From Bdellovibrionales bacterium (lineage in GTDB: Bacteria; Bdellovibrionota; Bdellovibrionia; Bdellovibrionales; UBA1609): a DNA stretch of 64,000 nucleotides. Location: assembly GCA_027459485.1 (NCBI GenBank), contig DAIDIG010000009.1, positions 1 through 64,000 of the forward strand. Reading direction: 5' to 3'. The translations under genes were made by a program, and so were the position numbers. Each line of letters opens with the position of its first letter. The stretch's first letter is position 1. Below are positions 41,905 through 51,804 of this stretch, piece by piece. The notes below the pieces were generated by a model. The model was given only the letters and a program-made list of their open reading frames with translations. It made no database searches and had not been told where the DNA came from.

Positions 41905-42609
41905 TTAAAAAATTCGAGCGGATAAGACCGCACCGTATTGAAGCCCCCACCCATCCGCGGTGACTCCGATCATTTTACCTTGAAAATCGAATAGACCGAC
42001 TTCCGGCATTGCCGAAACGCTGTCTGTTAGAGTGAATCTCGCTCCGACACTCCCGCCGAAGGACTGAACATTGTTATCATTTGATCCGCCAGGTCCGGAT
42101 GCGATGAGCGTGTCGACATAGCGGGCATTCAAATTAAGATCGAAATTTTTCGAGATCGAATGTGTCACCACGAGGTCGGCCCCTGGAGCCCATGCATCCT
42201 TCGTGTCGCCGGAAATTAAAAGGTTTGCGTAGCCGACTCCGCCAATGAGCCCCATCTGCCAAGACGATTTGGTCGGCAAGAGGCGTAGTTTAAAATCCAC
42301 TTCTGACCCAAGCGATGGACCAACGCTCGCATACGGCAACGGTACCGTGCAAAGTCGGTATCCGACGTCAAGCCCATCTGTTAACCCGTACCGAATCCCA
42401 GCGTGCGCCAGAAAAGGCGTGAAGCTTGCTTTCGGCGGGTTACCGACACTCGTGTATTGGCCGCCCGTCCCCCCGATAAAGCCGATGCCTTTTGGCGGCA
42501 GTGTCGAAGCCGTCTGAAAATTCAAGAGCCAAAATGCTTGGGCGCGCGGAATAAATACGCAAATCGTCAGCGATATAAACAAAATATAGTTAAATAAACC
42601 GATTTTCAT
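41905..42609 (-). CDS. outer-membrane beta-barrel-like protein
   Basis: A 234-residue exported protein (signal MKIGLFNYILFISLTICVF...QA) rich in Gly and alternating strands (AHAGIRYGLTDGLDVGYRLC, WGLQYGAVLSARIF). The terminal phenylalanine is typical for barrel insertion. No named family. It is a single gene facing the following secreted-protein gene. Confidence 0.65.
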   Translation of the reverse strand: MKIGLFNYILFISLTICVFIPRAQAFWLLNFQTASTLPPKGIGFIGGTGGQYTSVGNPPKASFTPFLAHAGIRYGLTDGLDVGYRLCTVPLPYASVGPSLGSEVDFKLRLLPTKSSWQMGLIGGVGYANLLISGDTKDAWAPGADLVVTHSISKNFDLNLNARYVDTLIASGPGGSNDNNVQSFGGSVGARFTLTDSVSAMPEVGLFDFQGKMIGVTADGWGLQYGAVLSARIF

Positions 42610-42861
42610 ATTTGCCTAGTTTGGGTTCCCCCGCCTGCCGTTGGCAAGGCAAGTTCGGTGCAGCATAACTCCAAATGCCTTACAAGGACACCGAAATGAT
42701 CGGCCAATTGCCTTGTACAAAGCAACTTTGGCGCCATTGTTCGATTGCTTGGGTATTTCGTGCCCAAGTGGTTTAGTCGGGGCTGCGCGAATTCGTGGCG
42801 GAGTTAAGACGCTGGCACGCCGGTTGCTATGGCTACGCTCAGAGTATGCAGGAGTCGCTAT

Positions 42862-43266
42862 ATGAAATTCTGGATGACCGTAATCGGCACGGCAATTATA
42901 TCAATTACATCGATCGCTCATAGTCAAACGACCATCCAGCCGAAGGGCTATGGTAGCGTTACAGGACTTGTCCTATTTGCAGGGTACCCGAAACAGGGGA
43001 TCGACTTTCAAATTTATTCGATTCGCTCAGGTGTTCGTTCTGCTGTCGCCGTCACAAACGCCAATGGCGTTTTGCATTTTAATAAAATTCCGGCGGGGAG
43101 CTACTTAATGTACTTTTGGCTTCGCAGTAGGCCAAGTTACTACCTGTCGACCTACATTACCGTGAAAAATAACGCCGTAACGGTGCTCCCAACGATTAAT
43201 ATCGCGAGTGACTTCAGCGTCTTTACAACCATAGGTGACCCAAAACCGTTTTTCGATTTCAACTGA
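42862..43266 (+). CDS. secreted protein with carboxypeptidase-regulatory-like domain
   Basis: The ATG at 42862 gives signal peptide MKFWMTVIGTAIISITSIAHS. The 134-residue mature part follows GSVTGLVLFAGYPKQGIDFQIY and VTNANGVLHFNKIPAGSYLMYF, the pattern of a CarboxypepD_reg-like/Cna-B-like beta-sandwich, which often mediates adhesion or structural contact on the surface. It is 116 bases ahead of the prepilin-like gene. Confidence 0.7.
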   Translation: MKFWMTVIGTAIISITSIAHSQTTIQPKGYGSVTGLVLFAGYPKQGIDFQIYSIRSGVRSAVAVTNANGVLHFNKIPAGSYLMYFWLRSRPSYYLSTYITVKNNAVTVLPTINIASDFSVFTTIGDPKPFFDFN

Positions 43267-43381
43267 GTCCGTAGTATTCTGAACGTGAAGGCAGGCGCAC
43301 AAAATGCAAAGTGGCTCAAATCGAGACGGCCCTGGTCTATAGTCCGGCCTGTAAAATGCCGATAAGTAGCAAGGTGGAACA

Positions 43382-44608
43382 ATGAAAGCCTTTGCGAAAG
43401 TATGCGGCTTCAGTCTCATTGAATTGTTGGTCACTCTCGCCGTGATGTCGATCGGTATGGTGGTCATGGCCGGCTACATGTCTTACGTGACGAATCAACA
43501 GCGGATACTCATGCAAAATGCCGAGGCCATAAGTGTCGATAACAATTTGACGAACCTTATGGTGACGGGCAGTCAGCACTGTTCAGGAAATATCAAGTTA
43601 GCCAAGATTAGTTTTAAATCCGGTTCTCCTCCGAAAACACCGATTAATCTAGCCTGCCAGCCTCCGCCTCTCGGCCCCGGCGGGTGCCCGTTGCAAGATC
43701 TTTTTTATTTCGATTCAAAGGGCAAAGTACTCGCGCCCGACATAATCACGGGGCCGCAGACCGATGGCAGTGGCCTTAACATCAGTACCATTCAGCTTGA
43801 GAATGTTTTGGGTCCTCCCGGTGGGCCCTACTCAGCCGATGTTGTCATTAGCTATGGTGGTACATCCCCGCCGGGTGCGTTTAAGGTCAGAGGCGTTTCG
43901 TTCGGCGCTTCGACGTCCGGCGGCTCCGACCTGTTGGATTCATGTCTGCAAGCGCAGAGCACCTGTGCGACGGGATTTACGCTGGTGAGCGGTACCGGCA
44001 CGTCACCAGGAGAATCGCTCTGTATCAGCACCAAGGCGCAGGGGCCGGCCACATTCGGAGCAGGTATCGCAGCTTGTGCATCCGGCGGCACCATGTCACA
44101 CCTTTGTAGCCCTGCTGAATGGGAAGAAGCATGCAATTGGGATCCAGGCCCCGGCAGTACTTTCGCGATCGGCACTCAGACAAACTCGAGTACCTGCTTT
44201 TGCACGACTAAAACAAAACCTTGTGGGGGTGCTGGCGGTGGAGGTGGTAAATTCGGGGGCGGCTTCGGTGGTGGAACTTGCACAGTTACGACCTGTGTGG
44301 ATAGCTCCGGCGCAACATGCACTCCCACTTATTCGAAGGTGGTGACATCGGCCAATGACGGCGGACCGATACTTCATTTAGGTGAAGAGGTGAGCGGATC
44401 CGGCGACGGCAACAGTGGCACAAGTGAGTTCGTCGATGAATTGGTCGAGGTATATGACGGCAGCAATTGGAAAGCTGGCCCGGTACTGATCGGCGGCAAC
44501 GCTGTAGACACGAGCCAAAAGCACGCGTGTGACTCATTTAAAGACTGGTGGAACGATACCAATGTCAACGGCGGTTCGTTTGGCTACCGCTGCTGCTATC
44601 GCCCGTGA
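43382..44608 (+). CDS. type IV prepilin-like protein, large
   Basis: The N-terminus KVCGFSLIELLVTLAVMSIG is a prepilin cleavage site (G/FSLIE) followed by a hydrophobic helix. The 408-residue protein is much larger than a major pilin; it has many cysteines and a Gly-rich linker near residues 280-300 (GGAGGGGGKFGGGFGGG). A C-terminal CYRP end is preceded by several aromatic and charged blocks. It could be a minor pilin or adhesin presented by a type IV pilus or type II system. No pilus-assembly genes are nearby. Confidence 0.75.
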   Translation: MKAFAKVCGFSLIELLVTLAVMSIGMVVMAGYMSYVTNQQRILMQNAEAISVDNNLTNLMVTGSQHCSGNIKLAKISFKSGSPPKTPINLACQPPPLGPGGCPLQDLFYFDSKGKVLAPDIITGPQTDGSGLNISTIQLENVLGPPGGPYSADVVISYGGTSPPGAFKVRGVSFGASTSGGSDLLDSCLQAQSTCATGFTLVSGTGTSPGESLCISTKAQGPATFGAGIAACASGGTMSHLCSPAEWEEACNWDPGPGSTFAIGTQTNSSTCFCTTKTKPCGGAGGGGGKFGGGFGGGTCTVTTCVDSSGATCTPTYSKVVTSANDGGPILHLGEEVSGSGDGNSGTSEFVDELVEVYDGSNWKAGPVLIGGNAVDTSQKHACDSFKDWWNDTNVNGGSFGYRCCYRP

Positions 44609-45327
44609 ACGAGCGACTGAATCAGTAGCGCGAGACCGATCAGAGCAAGACCGATATTGAGAAAACGAGTAAAAGCACGATAATTCAGGCGTGTGTGAAT
44701 AAACTGGCCCGTGACGATGCCAAAGGCAATGGCCGGCAATGACCATAACGTGAGATGAAGCATGGAGGGCGTCAAAAGATGCGCGACGCCGTAACCGATC
44801 ACTCCCATGAGACTCGCCGGCAAAAAATAACTTTGCAGTGTCGCTCTGAATTCACGTGGGTCCCAACCTCTGAGCGAGCCGTAAATCGCGAGCGGCGGGC
44901 CGTTCATACCGTATGCGCCGCCGAAGACTCCCGCAAAAAAACCGAAAAACCAGGCGAAGCGATCGTCGCGTAGAGATCGTGTTTTTCGAGCGGTGAGAAA
45001 AAATAGTGAGTACGCTAAGATGATAAACCCCAACAGACCCTTCACAATCGACTCCGGCGCAAACTTTAAAAGAAGAAGACCGAGCGGGATGCCGAATAAT
45101 GTCGAAACGATCAGTCGCTTCGCACTTTTGAACTGAATATGGCGCCAGTCTCTGCAAACGATGAAACTTGATACGAGAATCGACGCGACAACGGCGATTG
45201 GGGCCGCTATGCGGACGGGGATGATAAGCGACAAAATCGGCACGGCGATGAGCGCTTCACCGAACCCAAGCGCCGAGCGCACGGCGGTGGCGACAAACAT
45301 AACTGCAATAATTTGCAATACGATCAT
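44596..45327 (-). CDS. TauE/SafE-family sulfite/organosulfur exporter
   Basis: Read from the ATG at 45327 (AGGTGGG site close by), the product of about 243 residues has around seven to eight membrane helices. The pattern ALGFGEALIAVPILSLI at the front and AGVFGGAYGMNGPPLAIYG in the middle are hallmarks of the TauE/SafE (DUF81) exporters. They move small sulfur or organic anions across the inner membrane. It converges with the prepilin-like gene, overlapping by 13 bases. Confidence 0.85.
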   Translation of the reverse strand: MIVLQIIAVMFVATAVRSALGFGEALIAVPILSLIIPVRIAAPIAVVASILVSSFIVCRDWRHIQFKSAKRLIVSTLFGIPLGLLLLKFAPESIVKGLLGFIILAYSLFFLTARKTRSLRDDRFAWFFGFFAGVFGGAYGMNGPPLAIYGSLRGWDPREFRATLQSYFLPASLMGVIGYGVAHLLTPSMLHLTLWSLPAIAFGIVTGQFIHTRLNYRAFTRFLNIGLALIGLALLIQSLVHGR

Positions 45328-45501
45328 TTGGGCCCACCTATAAGGTTGCTTCAACCAATGTCGTGTGCGCAAACGCGCTTGCAATAAATTATAACCAGCG
45401 GCCAGGATCAAAGGCATCGAGAATGACAAAAATAAAATAATTGCCCGAGTTGCATATTTGAAAGCGCACCTGTAGGATTGGGCCCAGTGAAACTTCTCAA
45501 G

Positions 45502-45867
45502 ATGAGCATCAAAGCAAAATTCAGGTTGAGCACGAGCGCAGTGGTTTTACTGATTCTTTTAACCCGAATCTTTGCGGCTTCGCTTTCAAATCAGAATATA
45601 AAATCGGCATCGACGTTGCGTGGTCCGCAACTTGCGCAAGCCGCCGATTTTGCAAATCCCATTGGGCCAGTGAGTATGCCGCAAGCGGTTCATTTTCATA
45701 AGACGTCTTCGCGGCATTCGGGTAGCCGCTCGATCCGGCACTTCGTCGGTCTAATACTGGCGGCCAAATTCACCCCTCGATTTATTCATCGGTTTTCACC
45801 GGCGGGAGCCTTCATGTATCCACCCGGGCCCGACCTGGATGCTGTACCAAAGCCCCCGAACTGCTGA
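45502..45867 (+). CDS. exported basic protein, hypothetical
   Basis: From the ATG at 45502 (MSIKAKFRLSTSAVVLLILLTRIFA) a signal peptide precedes a Pro/His/Arg-rich mature part of about 95 residues with C-terminal FMYPPGPDLDAVPKPPNC. No domain is recognised. A longer frame to 45478 starts with TTG and is less likely. It is upstream of the efflux operon. Confidence 0.5.
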   Translation: MSIKAKFRLSTSAVVLLILLTRIFAASLSNQNIKSASTLRGPQLAQAADFANPIGPVSMPQAVHFHKTSSRHSGSRSIRHFVGLILAAKFTPRFIHRFSPAGAFMYPPGPDLDAVPKPPNC

Positions 45868-46017
45868 GATAAAGGCGGGACTCAAGGCCAAGTCATGACG
45901 AAACTGTAGTGAAAAACTGGTTTCGAATTGACTGGTGACCAATGTAAAATACGCGTATGGAATAACTCGTCGATCGAATGAAAGGTATTGCTCGCAAAGA
46001 AGGCCCAACACTCCAAT

Positions 46018-47466
46018 ATGAGATCGCAACTTGTACTTTCACTTATATTAGCAATTTCGCCGACTGCGGTTTTGGCCCAATCGCCAAGCATTCCATCCGC
46101 AACGGTTATTAAACACGCGAAAAAGAAAAAATCGAAAAGTTCGGTCATATGGAATGTCGCCGCCCCCACTTTGACCGAAGAAGAAAAAGCCCGCGTGACT
46201 ATGGAAGACCAAGAGCCGGTGGTGGCGAAAGCCAAATATACTTGGACGCTCTCGGACGTCATCCGGATCGCCGACCAAAACAATCCGGATTTAAACGCGG
46301 CCCGCGCTAATTACAGAGCGGCTTCGAAGCGTGTGATCGAAGCGTTAAGCGGGTATTTGCCGCAAGTGGATGTTTCGGGCAATTTTGAGCAGACGACTTT
46401 GCCGACTCCGAGTGCCGGATCGGTCAATAACCTCGGCACCAGTTTGCCGTATACGGGCGTTATGGGTTCGGTGCGCCAGACGGTGTTCGATTTCGGCAAA
46501 GTGCTCGATCAAATTCTCGCCAACCGCGACTATCGAAAATCCGCCAATCAAGAGCGGGCTTCGATCAAATTGGATGTTAATTTGGCGGTTGAGAAGGCGT
46601 TTTTCAACGTGGCTTTGACCCAGAAATTGGTCGAAGTGGCGAAAACCGGCGTCTTGCAATTTGACGAAGTTCAACGGCGAATGGTGGTTCTCGTCAAAAC
46701 CGGCACACGTCCGAGCTTTGACTTGAGCCAGGCGAATTTAGAACTCGCGAAATCGCGTTTGGCGTTGATCAGTGCGCGCAATTCTCGAGACGTAGCGAAA
46801 GTCGCGCTTATTACGCTAATGGGTGTGCCGAATGATACTTCGTTTGCCATCAAAGAAAATCCACCGACGGTATTTAAACATGACCCGAAGAAATTGGACC
46901 TCTCGAAACTCACAGCCGAAGCTTTTGACAGCCGGCCCGAATTAAAAAGTAATCAATTCGCGGTGGCCGCGGCTGAAAAGTTGCACTCCCGAGCCATTAA
47001 AGATTTTCTGCCAACAGTAGATGCCGAAGCCTGGTACGGCAGGTTCATGCAGAACTATCCTTCACCCATCGCCAACTCGTGGGGTGCGGGTCTGACTTTG
47101 ACATGGAACATTTTTAACGGCTTCGACACGACCGCTCATATCGGCGAAATGTACGCGCGGATGAATGAGCAACAAGCGCAATTAGACAAAGAGCGCGACG
47201 CCATTTCGGCGGAAGTAGCCAATAGTTTGCTCGAGTTTCAACGAAGCGACATCAATATGATCGTCGCCAAGCAAAGTCTCGACTTCGCGAAAATCAATTC
47301 ACAATTGGCGCAAAAGCGCTATGACGCGAACGTTGCCACATTTTTAGAATTGCTCGTTGCCGACACGTCGCTCCTCAGCGCTCAGGCCGAGGACGTGAAG
47401 GCCCGCTATCAGAGAGAAATAGCTTTGGCTTCGTTACAGCGCGCGGTGAATGGGCCCCTTGAATGA
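46018..47466 (+). CDS. TolC-family outer-membrane channel of the RND pump
   Basis: The ATG at 46018 (a TTG at 45988 is possible) gives a signal peptide (MRSQLVLSLILAISPTAVLA). The 482-residue protein shows TolC hairpins: LSDVIRIADQNNPDLNAARA..., GYLPQVDVSGNFEQTTLP, WGAGLTLTWNIFNGF and LLEFQRSDINMIVAKQSLDF. It forms the outer-membrane exit of the efflux pump. The stop overlaps the adaptor start by four bases, so it is translated with the two genes behind it. Confidence 0.9.
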   Translation: MRSQLVLSLILAISPTAVLAQSPSIPSATVIKHAKKKKSKSSVIWNVAAPTLTEEEKARVTMEDQEPVVAKAKYTWTLSDVIRIADQNNPDLNAARANYRAASKRVIEALSGYLPQVDVSGNFEQTTLPTPSAGSVNNLGTSLPYTGVMGSVRQTVFDFGKVLDQILANRDYRKSANQERASIKLDVNLAVEKAFFNVALTQKLVEVAKTGVLQFDEVQRRMVVLVKTGTRPSFDLSQANLELAKSRLALISARNSRDVAKVALITLMGVPNDTSFAIKENPPTVFKHDPKKLDLSKLTAEAFDSRPELKSNQFAVAAAEKLHSRAIKDFLPTVDAEAWYGRFMQNYPSPIANSWGAGLTLTWNIFNGFDTTAHIGEMYARMNEQQAQLDKERDAISAEVANSLLEFQRSDINMIVAKQSLDFAKINSQLAQKRYDANVATFLELLVADTSLLSAQAEDVKARYQREIALASLQRAVNGPLE

Positions 47467-48626
47467 CAGACTTAAACCGAGGTGATTATTTGGAAAACGG
47501 CAAATCGCACGGACACTCGCATCCGCATCGCTCCCACTGGTTGCAGGACGTAAAAAAAGTTGTCTTTTCAAGAAACGGACTCATCGGCTTGGGCATTATC
47601 GCCGGATTAATCGCTATGCGAATCGGCGTGAATCTTTTAACTGAGAAACACAAAATAAAGTACGTCCCATCGGTTGGCGTGATTCAGCCGGTCGTACGCT
47701 CGATCGATTCAACGATGACATTGCCGGCAAATATCGAGGCGATCGAAGAGGCCAGTATTTTTTCGCACGTCACCGGCTATTTAAAAAAGATTTATGTGGA
47801 TGAAGGCGACAAAGTCAAAAAGAACGAACTATTGGCCACCATCGATGCGCCTGACATCGTCGATCAGTACAACAACACGAAAGCTGAGTACCAGTACCAG
47901 AAGGTGACTCGTGATCGTTATCAGCAACTTGTTCAGCAGCAAGTGATTTCGCAGCAGGAGTTCGACACGGTCGACGCCAAATACAATGAAGCAAAAGCTT
48001 TATACGAAGCCGCCGCGGCCAACCTTGCCTATACCTATATTCGTGCTCCGTTTGCCGGTAATATCGCTCGACGATATAAATACCCGGGTGATTTGATCAC
48101 GGTCGGTAAAGGGCAACAGCATCCGATATTCTTAGAGGTCAACGAAGGGACGTTGCGTATTTCGATCAACGTGCCGCAAACAAATGTCGCGGCGGTCAGT
48201 TTGGGCGAAACGGTTGACATTCGTGTCGATGCGTTCCCGAACGAGGTGTTTAAGGGTGAAATTTCGCGCATCGATGACCAGTTAGACCCGACAACCAAAA
48301 CGCAGCGGGTGTTGGTGGATATTAAAAATACCGACAATTTGCACGCCGGCATGTTCGCGAATGTGATTTTGGATTTTGCCCACAAGGATAATGCGCTCAC
48401 GTTACCCCAAGACGTGATCGAGACCGAAGGCGACAAAAGCTATGTATTTTTGCTCGTCGATAATACGGCCAAGAAAACACCGATCAAGACAGGAATAAAA
48501 GACGGCACTGTCGTCGAAATTACAGATGGCTTGAAGGCAACGGATCAGGTCATTTCGTCTCAAAGCGCCCAGTTAGTGGATGGCATGAAGGTAAGACCCG
48601 TTCAATCAACACCACATCAGGGGTAA
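47463..48626 (+). CDS. RND efflux periplasmic adaptor (membrane fusion protein)
   Basis: A 387-residue adaptor with one N-terminal membrane helix, preceded by a His-rich segment (KSHGHSHPHRSH) in the cytoplasmic leader. The barrel-sandwich lipoyl motifs (ASIFSHVTGYLKKIYVDEGD...VKKNELLATIDAPD), a helical hairpin, and a beta-barrel region (YTYIRAPFAGNIARRYKYPGD, LFLEV-like) are in normal order. It bridges the RND pump and the TolC channel in the periplasm. Confidence 0.9.
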   Translation: MTDLNRGDYLENGKSHGHSHPHRSHWLQDVKKVVFSRNGLIGLGIIAGLIAMRIGVNLLTEKHKIKYVPSVGVIQPVVRSIDSTMTLPANIEAIEEASIFSHVTGYLKKIYVDEGDKVKKNELLATIDAPDIVDQYNNTKAEYQYQKVTRDRYQQLVQQQVISQQEFDTVDAKYNEAKALYEAAAANLAYTYIRAPFAGNIARRYKYPGDLITVGKGQQHPIFLEVNEGTLRISINVPQTNVAAVSLGETVDIRVDAFPNEVFKGEISRIDDQLDPTTKTQRVLVDIKNTDNLHAGMFANVILDFAHKDNALTLPQDVIETEGDKSYVFLLVDNTAKKTPIKTGIKDGTVVEITDGLKATDQVISSQSAQLVDGMKVRPVQSTPHQG

Positions 48627-48632
48627 ACGAAC

Positions 48633-51600
48633 TTGGTACAGTCGGCCTTAAAAAATCCGTACACAATTATCGTCTCGTTTTTGATGGTTTTTGTGATCGG
48701 GTTGTTTGCGCTCATGAAGATGCCACTCGATATTTTGCCTGTCTTTCGGTTGCCCGCCGTGATGGTCGTCACGACTTACACCGGTATGCCGCCCGATATG
48801 ATGGAGATGGACATCACCAACCGCCTCGAGCGTTGGTTGGCGCAAGCCTCGGGGCTCGATCACATTGAATCGCGCTCGCTGCCGCAAGTGAGTATTGTGA
48901 ATTTATTTTTTCAGCCGGGCGTCGACCCGAACAATGCGCTCACTCAGGTCAGCAGCCTTGTTTCGTCTGACTTGCACTATTTGCCGCCCGGCACGCTCCC
49001 GCCAATCGTGATGGCGTACGACCCGACCGCCAACTTGCCTGTCGGCCTTGTAACAGTCCACACCGATCACGCCACCCAGGCGAAAATGTGGGACGAATCG
49101 AACTTTATCATTCGCCCGGCTTTCAACTCGGTACCGGGTGCCGTCGCGCCGGTTGTTTTCGGCGGTAAGATTCGCCAGGTGATGGTCTATCTCAATCGAG
49201 AAAAATTACTGGGCCACAACATCGCCCCGCTCGATGTGGTGAATACGCTGAAAACCGGTAACGCGATGATCCCGACCGGTGACGCCAAAATTGGCAACTT
49301 CGACTACATGATCACGAGTAACGGGATGGTGCCGAGTGTTGATGCGTTTAACGACATCCCGATTACAGTCGACAATACCGGTGCGCCGATTTTTATCAAA
49401 GACGTCGGTGAAGCGAAAGACTCATCGGCGGTGCAAACTGAAGCCGTGCAGGTAAATGGCGTATTGCAAACCTACGTGCCCATTTTTCGCGGTGTCGGCA
49501 GTAACACGCTCAACGTCGTGGCGGGTATAAAAGCCGAGATCCCAAAAGTTTTGAATTCCTTGCCAGATGGGACGAAGCTTCGCTTCTTATTTGACCAATC
49601 GGTCAACGTACGTGACGCGGTATTTGATGTGATTCGAGAGCTTGTCGTGGGCGTTTTGTTGGCCTCGATCGTCATCTTTTTCTTTCTCGGCAATCTGACA
49701 CCGACATTTATTGCGAGTGTGGCGATCCCGCTTTCTGTCATCGGGTGTATGGCGGGGCTTTACTTTATGGGTGAATCTCTGAACTTGATGACTCTCGGCG
49801 GTCTGGCCCTGGTGACGGGGCCTCTGATCGACATGGCGGTCGTGATCTTAGAAAACATCGAACGTCATTTGGAGTTAGGTAAGCTGCCGAAAGACGCAGC
49901 ACTTGATGGTACGTCCGAAGTGACGTTACCGGTTTTGGTGTCGGCGCTCGCGTTAATCATTGTGTTTTTTCCGGTCGTTTTTTTCGAGGGCCTTGGCAAA
50001 GACTTGTTTTCGCCGATGGCTTTGTCTGTGGCCATTGCCGTTATCATTTCATTTTTCTGTGCGACCACATTGGTGCCGCTTGCCGCTTCGAAGTTTTTTA
50101 AGCCGCACGAAAAAGGCCACGGCGACGAAGCTCGACATGAAGATGAGAAGCGCCAATGGGTGGCCATTCGCATGTTTAATAAATATTACGGAATATTGCG
50201 CGATAAGTACGTCTCGGTGCTAGACGCGGCCATCGGCAAGCCTCACGTTTTTGTCGCGGTGGTCGTTATGGTGATCGTTGTGTCGCTGGGGCTTGTGCCT
50301 ATGCTCGGTTCCGAGTTTTTCCCGGTTGCCGATCACGGTCAATTTTTCATTCGAGTTCGCGGTGTCGTGGGCACACGAATCGAAAAAACGGTCGAAATGG
50401 TCGCCAAAGTATCGACGGCTATTCGACAAGACTTACCGAAAAATTCCGTCGACGTGATTTTGGCTAACTCAGGCGTGTTGCCCAGTTGGGCGGCCGCTTA
50501 TACGCCGAACTCGGCCACTCACGAAGCTTTACTCGAAGTGGAAATGAAAGAAGGTCATTCGGCGCGAAATGCGATCAACACTCTGAGGCAGAAATTAGCC
50601 CCCGCATTCCCCGCCGTTCGTTTTGCATACACGATGATCGACCCGGTTTCGTCGGCGCTGAACTACGGCGCGCTATCACCGATTGACCTGCGCGTTGTCG
50701 GCCCCGATTACGATCAAAGTTCAAAAATCGCCGGCAATATTTTAAACCAAATGAATTCAGTTCGTGGCATAACAGACTCATTTATCGAGCAAGAACTCAA
50801 TTATCCGTCTATGCATATTGATGTGAACCGCGTGAAATCAGCGTACTTGGGCCTCACAGCCGATAAGGTGATCAAAAACGTGATTACAGCTCTCGGCTCG
50901 AGCGTGCTGTTCTCGCCAAACTTTTGGGACGACCCGGTTTCAGGCAACAACTATTACGTGGGCGCCATTTACCCCGATAACGAAATTACCCGCGAGGTCA
51001 TCGCGAATATTCCGATCACCCCGCAAAAAACAATCTTAGGTAAATCGCAGCCGACGCTTTTGCGAAACATCGCGACGATTACTCCTGAAATTATACCCAC
51101 GCAGTTCACGCATATTCGATTACAACGCGTGATGGATGTGAAAGCGAATGTGACGGGGCGTGATATCGGCTCGGTGGCTTCTGACATCGATAAAATCGTG
51201 AGCCATGTGAAAATGCCCAAAGCCTACACGGTTGAGTGGGGCGGCGCGATCGCGGCGATGCGCGCGTCATTCGGTAACATGGGCGGCGGTATGGCGCTTT
51301 CTCTCGTGCTTATTTTTCTTTTGATGGTGGCGCAGCTGAAGTCGTTTATCGATCCGCTTCTGATTTTGGCTACAATCCCCGCCGGTTTTACCGGTGTTTT
51401 TTGGATGCTGTTTTTAACCAATACCACGCTGAATATTCAGTCGATGATGGGTATGATCATGCTCATTGGTATTATCGTCGCGAACTGCGTAATTTTGACG
51501 GATTTCGCGAACCAACGTCTGGCGAGTGGCTTAACTCCGTTGATGGCGATGCGCGAGGCGGGTTTGACTCGTTTACGCCCAATTCTTATGACGGCAATTT

Positions 51601-51782
51601 CAACCGTCATGGCATTGTTGCCGTCGTCGTTATCTGGCGCGAATGCTCCGCTAGCTCGCGCAGTGATCGGTGGGTTACTCACGGGTACGTTTCTCACGTT
51701 GACGTTTTTGCCGGCCTTGTATGTGCTAGTCAAAAGCCGTCATGAGTTACCCGGTGCTACGCCGACGAACCCGGTGAGCTAA
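48633..51782 (+). CDS. RND-family efflux permease
   Basis: A 1049-residue inner-membrane transporter with twelve helices in two halves, each followed by a large periplasmic loop. The N-terminus (LKNPYTIIVSFLMVFVIGLFALMKMPLDILP) and the TGPLIDMAVVILENIERHLE helix are typical; usual second aspartate of the D-D pair reads Met. It uses proton flow to push drugs or other molecules out with the adaptor and TolC-type gene. The start is a TTG six bases after the adaptor stop. Confidence 0.9.
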   Translation: MVQSALKNPYTIIVSFLMVFVIGLFALMKMPLDILPVFRLPAVMVVTTYTGMPPDMMEMDITNRLERWLAQASGLDHIESRSLPQVSIVNLFFQPGVDPNNALTQVSSLVSSDLHYLPPGTLPPIVMAYDPTANLPVGLVTVHTDHATQAKMWDESNFIIRPAFNSVPGAVAPVVFGGKIRQVMVYLNREKLLGHNIAPLDVVNTLKTGNAMIPTGDAKIGNFDYMITSNGMVPSVDAFNDIPITVDNTGAPIFIKDVGEAKDSSAVQTEAVQVNGVLQTYVPIFRGVGSNTLNVVAGIKAEIPKVLNSLPDGTKLRFLFDQSVNVRDAVFDVIRELVVGVLLASIVIFFFLGNLTPTFIASVAIPLSVIGCMAGLYFMGESLNLMTLGGLALVTGPLIDMAVVILENIERHLELGKLPKDAALDGTSEVTLPVLVSALALIIVFFPVVFFEGLGKDLFSPMALSVAIAVIISFFCATTLVPLAASKFFKPHEKGHGDEARHEDEKRQWVAIRMFNKYYGILRDKYVSVLDAAIGKPHVFVAVVVMVIVVSLGLVPMLGSEFFPVADHGQFFIRVRGVVGTRIEKTVEMVAKVSTAIRQDLPKNSVDVILANSGVLPSWAAAYTPNSATHEALLEVEMKEGHSARNAINTLRQKLAPAFPAVRFAYTMIDPVSSALNYGALSPIDLRVVGPDYDQSSKIAGNILNQMNSVRGITDSFIEQELNYPSMHIDVNRVKSAYLGLTADKVIKNVITALGSSVLFSPNFWDDPVSGNNYYVGAIYPDNEITREVIANIPITPQKTILGKSQPTLLRNIATITPEIIPTQFTHIRLQRVMDVKANVTGRDIGSVASDIDKIVSHVKMPKAYTVEWGGAIAAMRASFGNMGGGMALSLVLIFLLMVAQLKSFIDPLLILATIPAGFTGVFWMLFLTNTTLNIQSMMGMIMLIGIIVANCVILTDFANQRLASGLTPLMAMREAGLTRLRPILMTAISTVMALLPSSLSGANAPLARAVIGGLLTGTFLTLTFLPALYVLVKSRHELPGATPTNPVS

Positions 51783-51804
51783 CGGCCATTCGATCTGACG
51801 TGAA

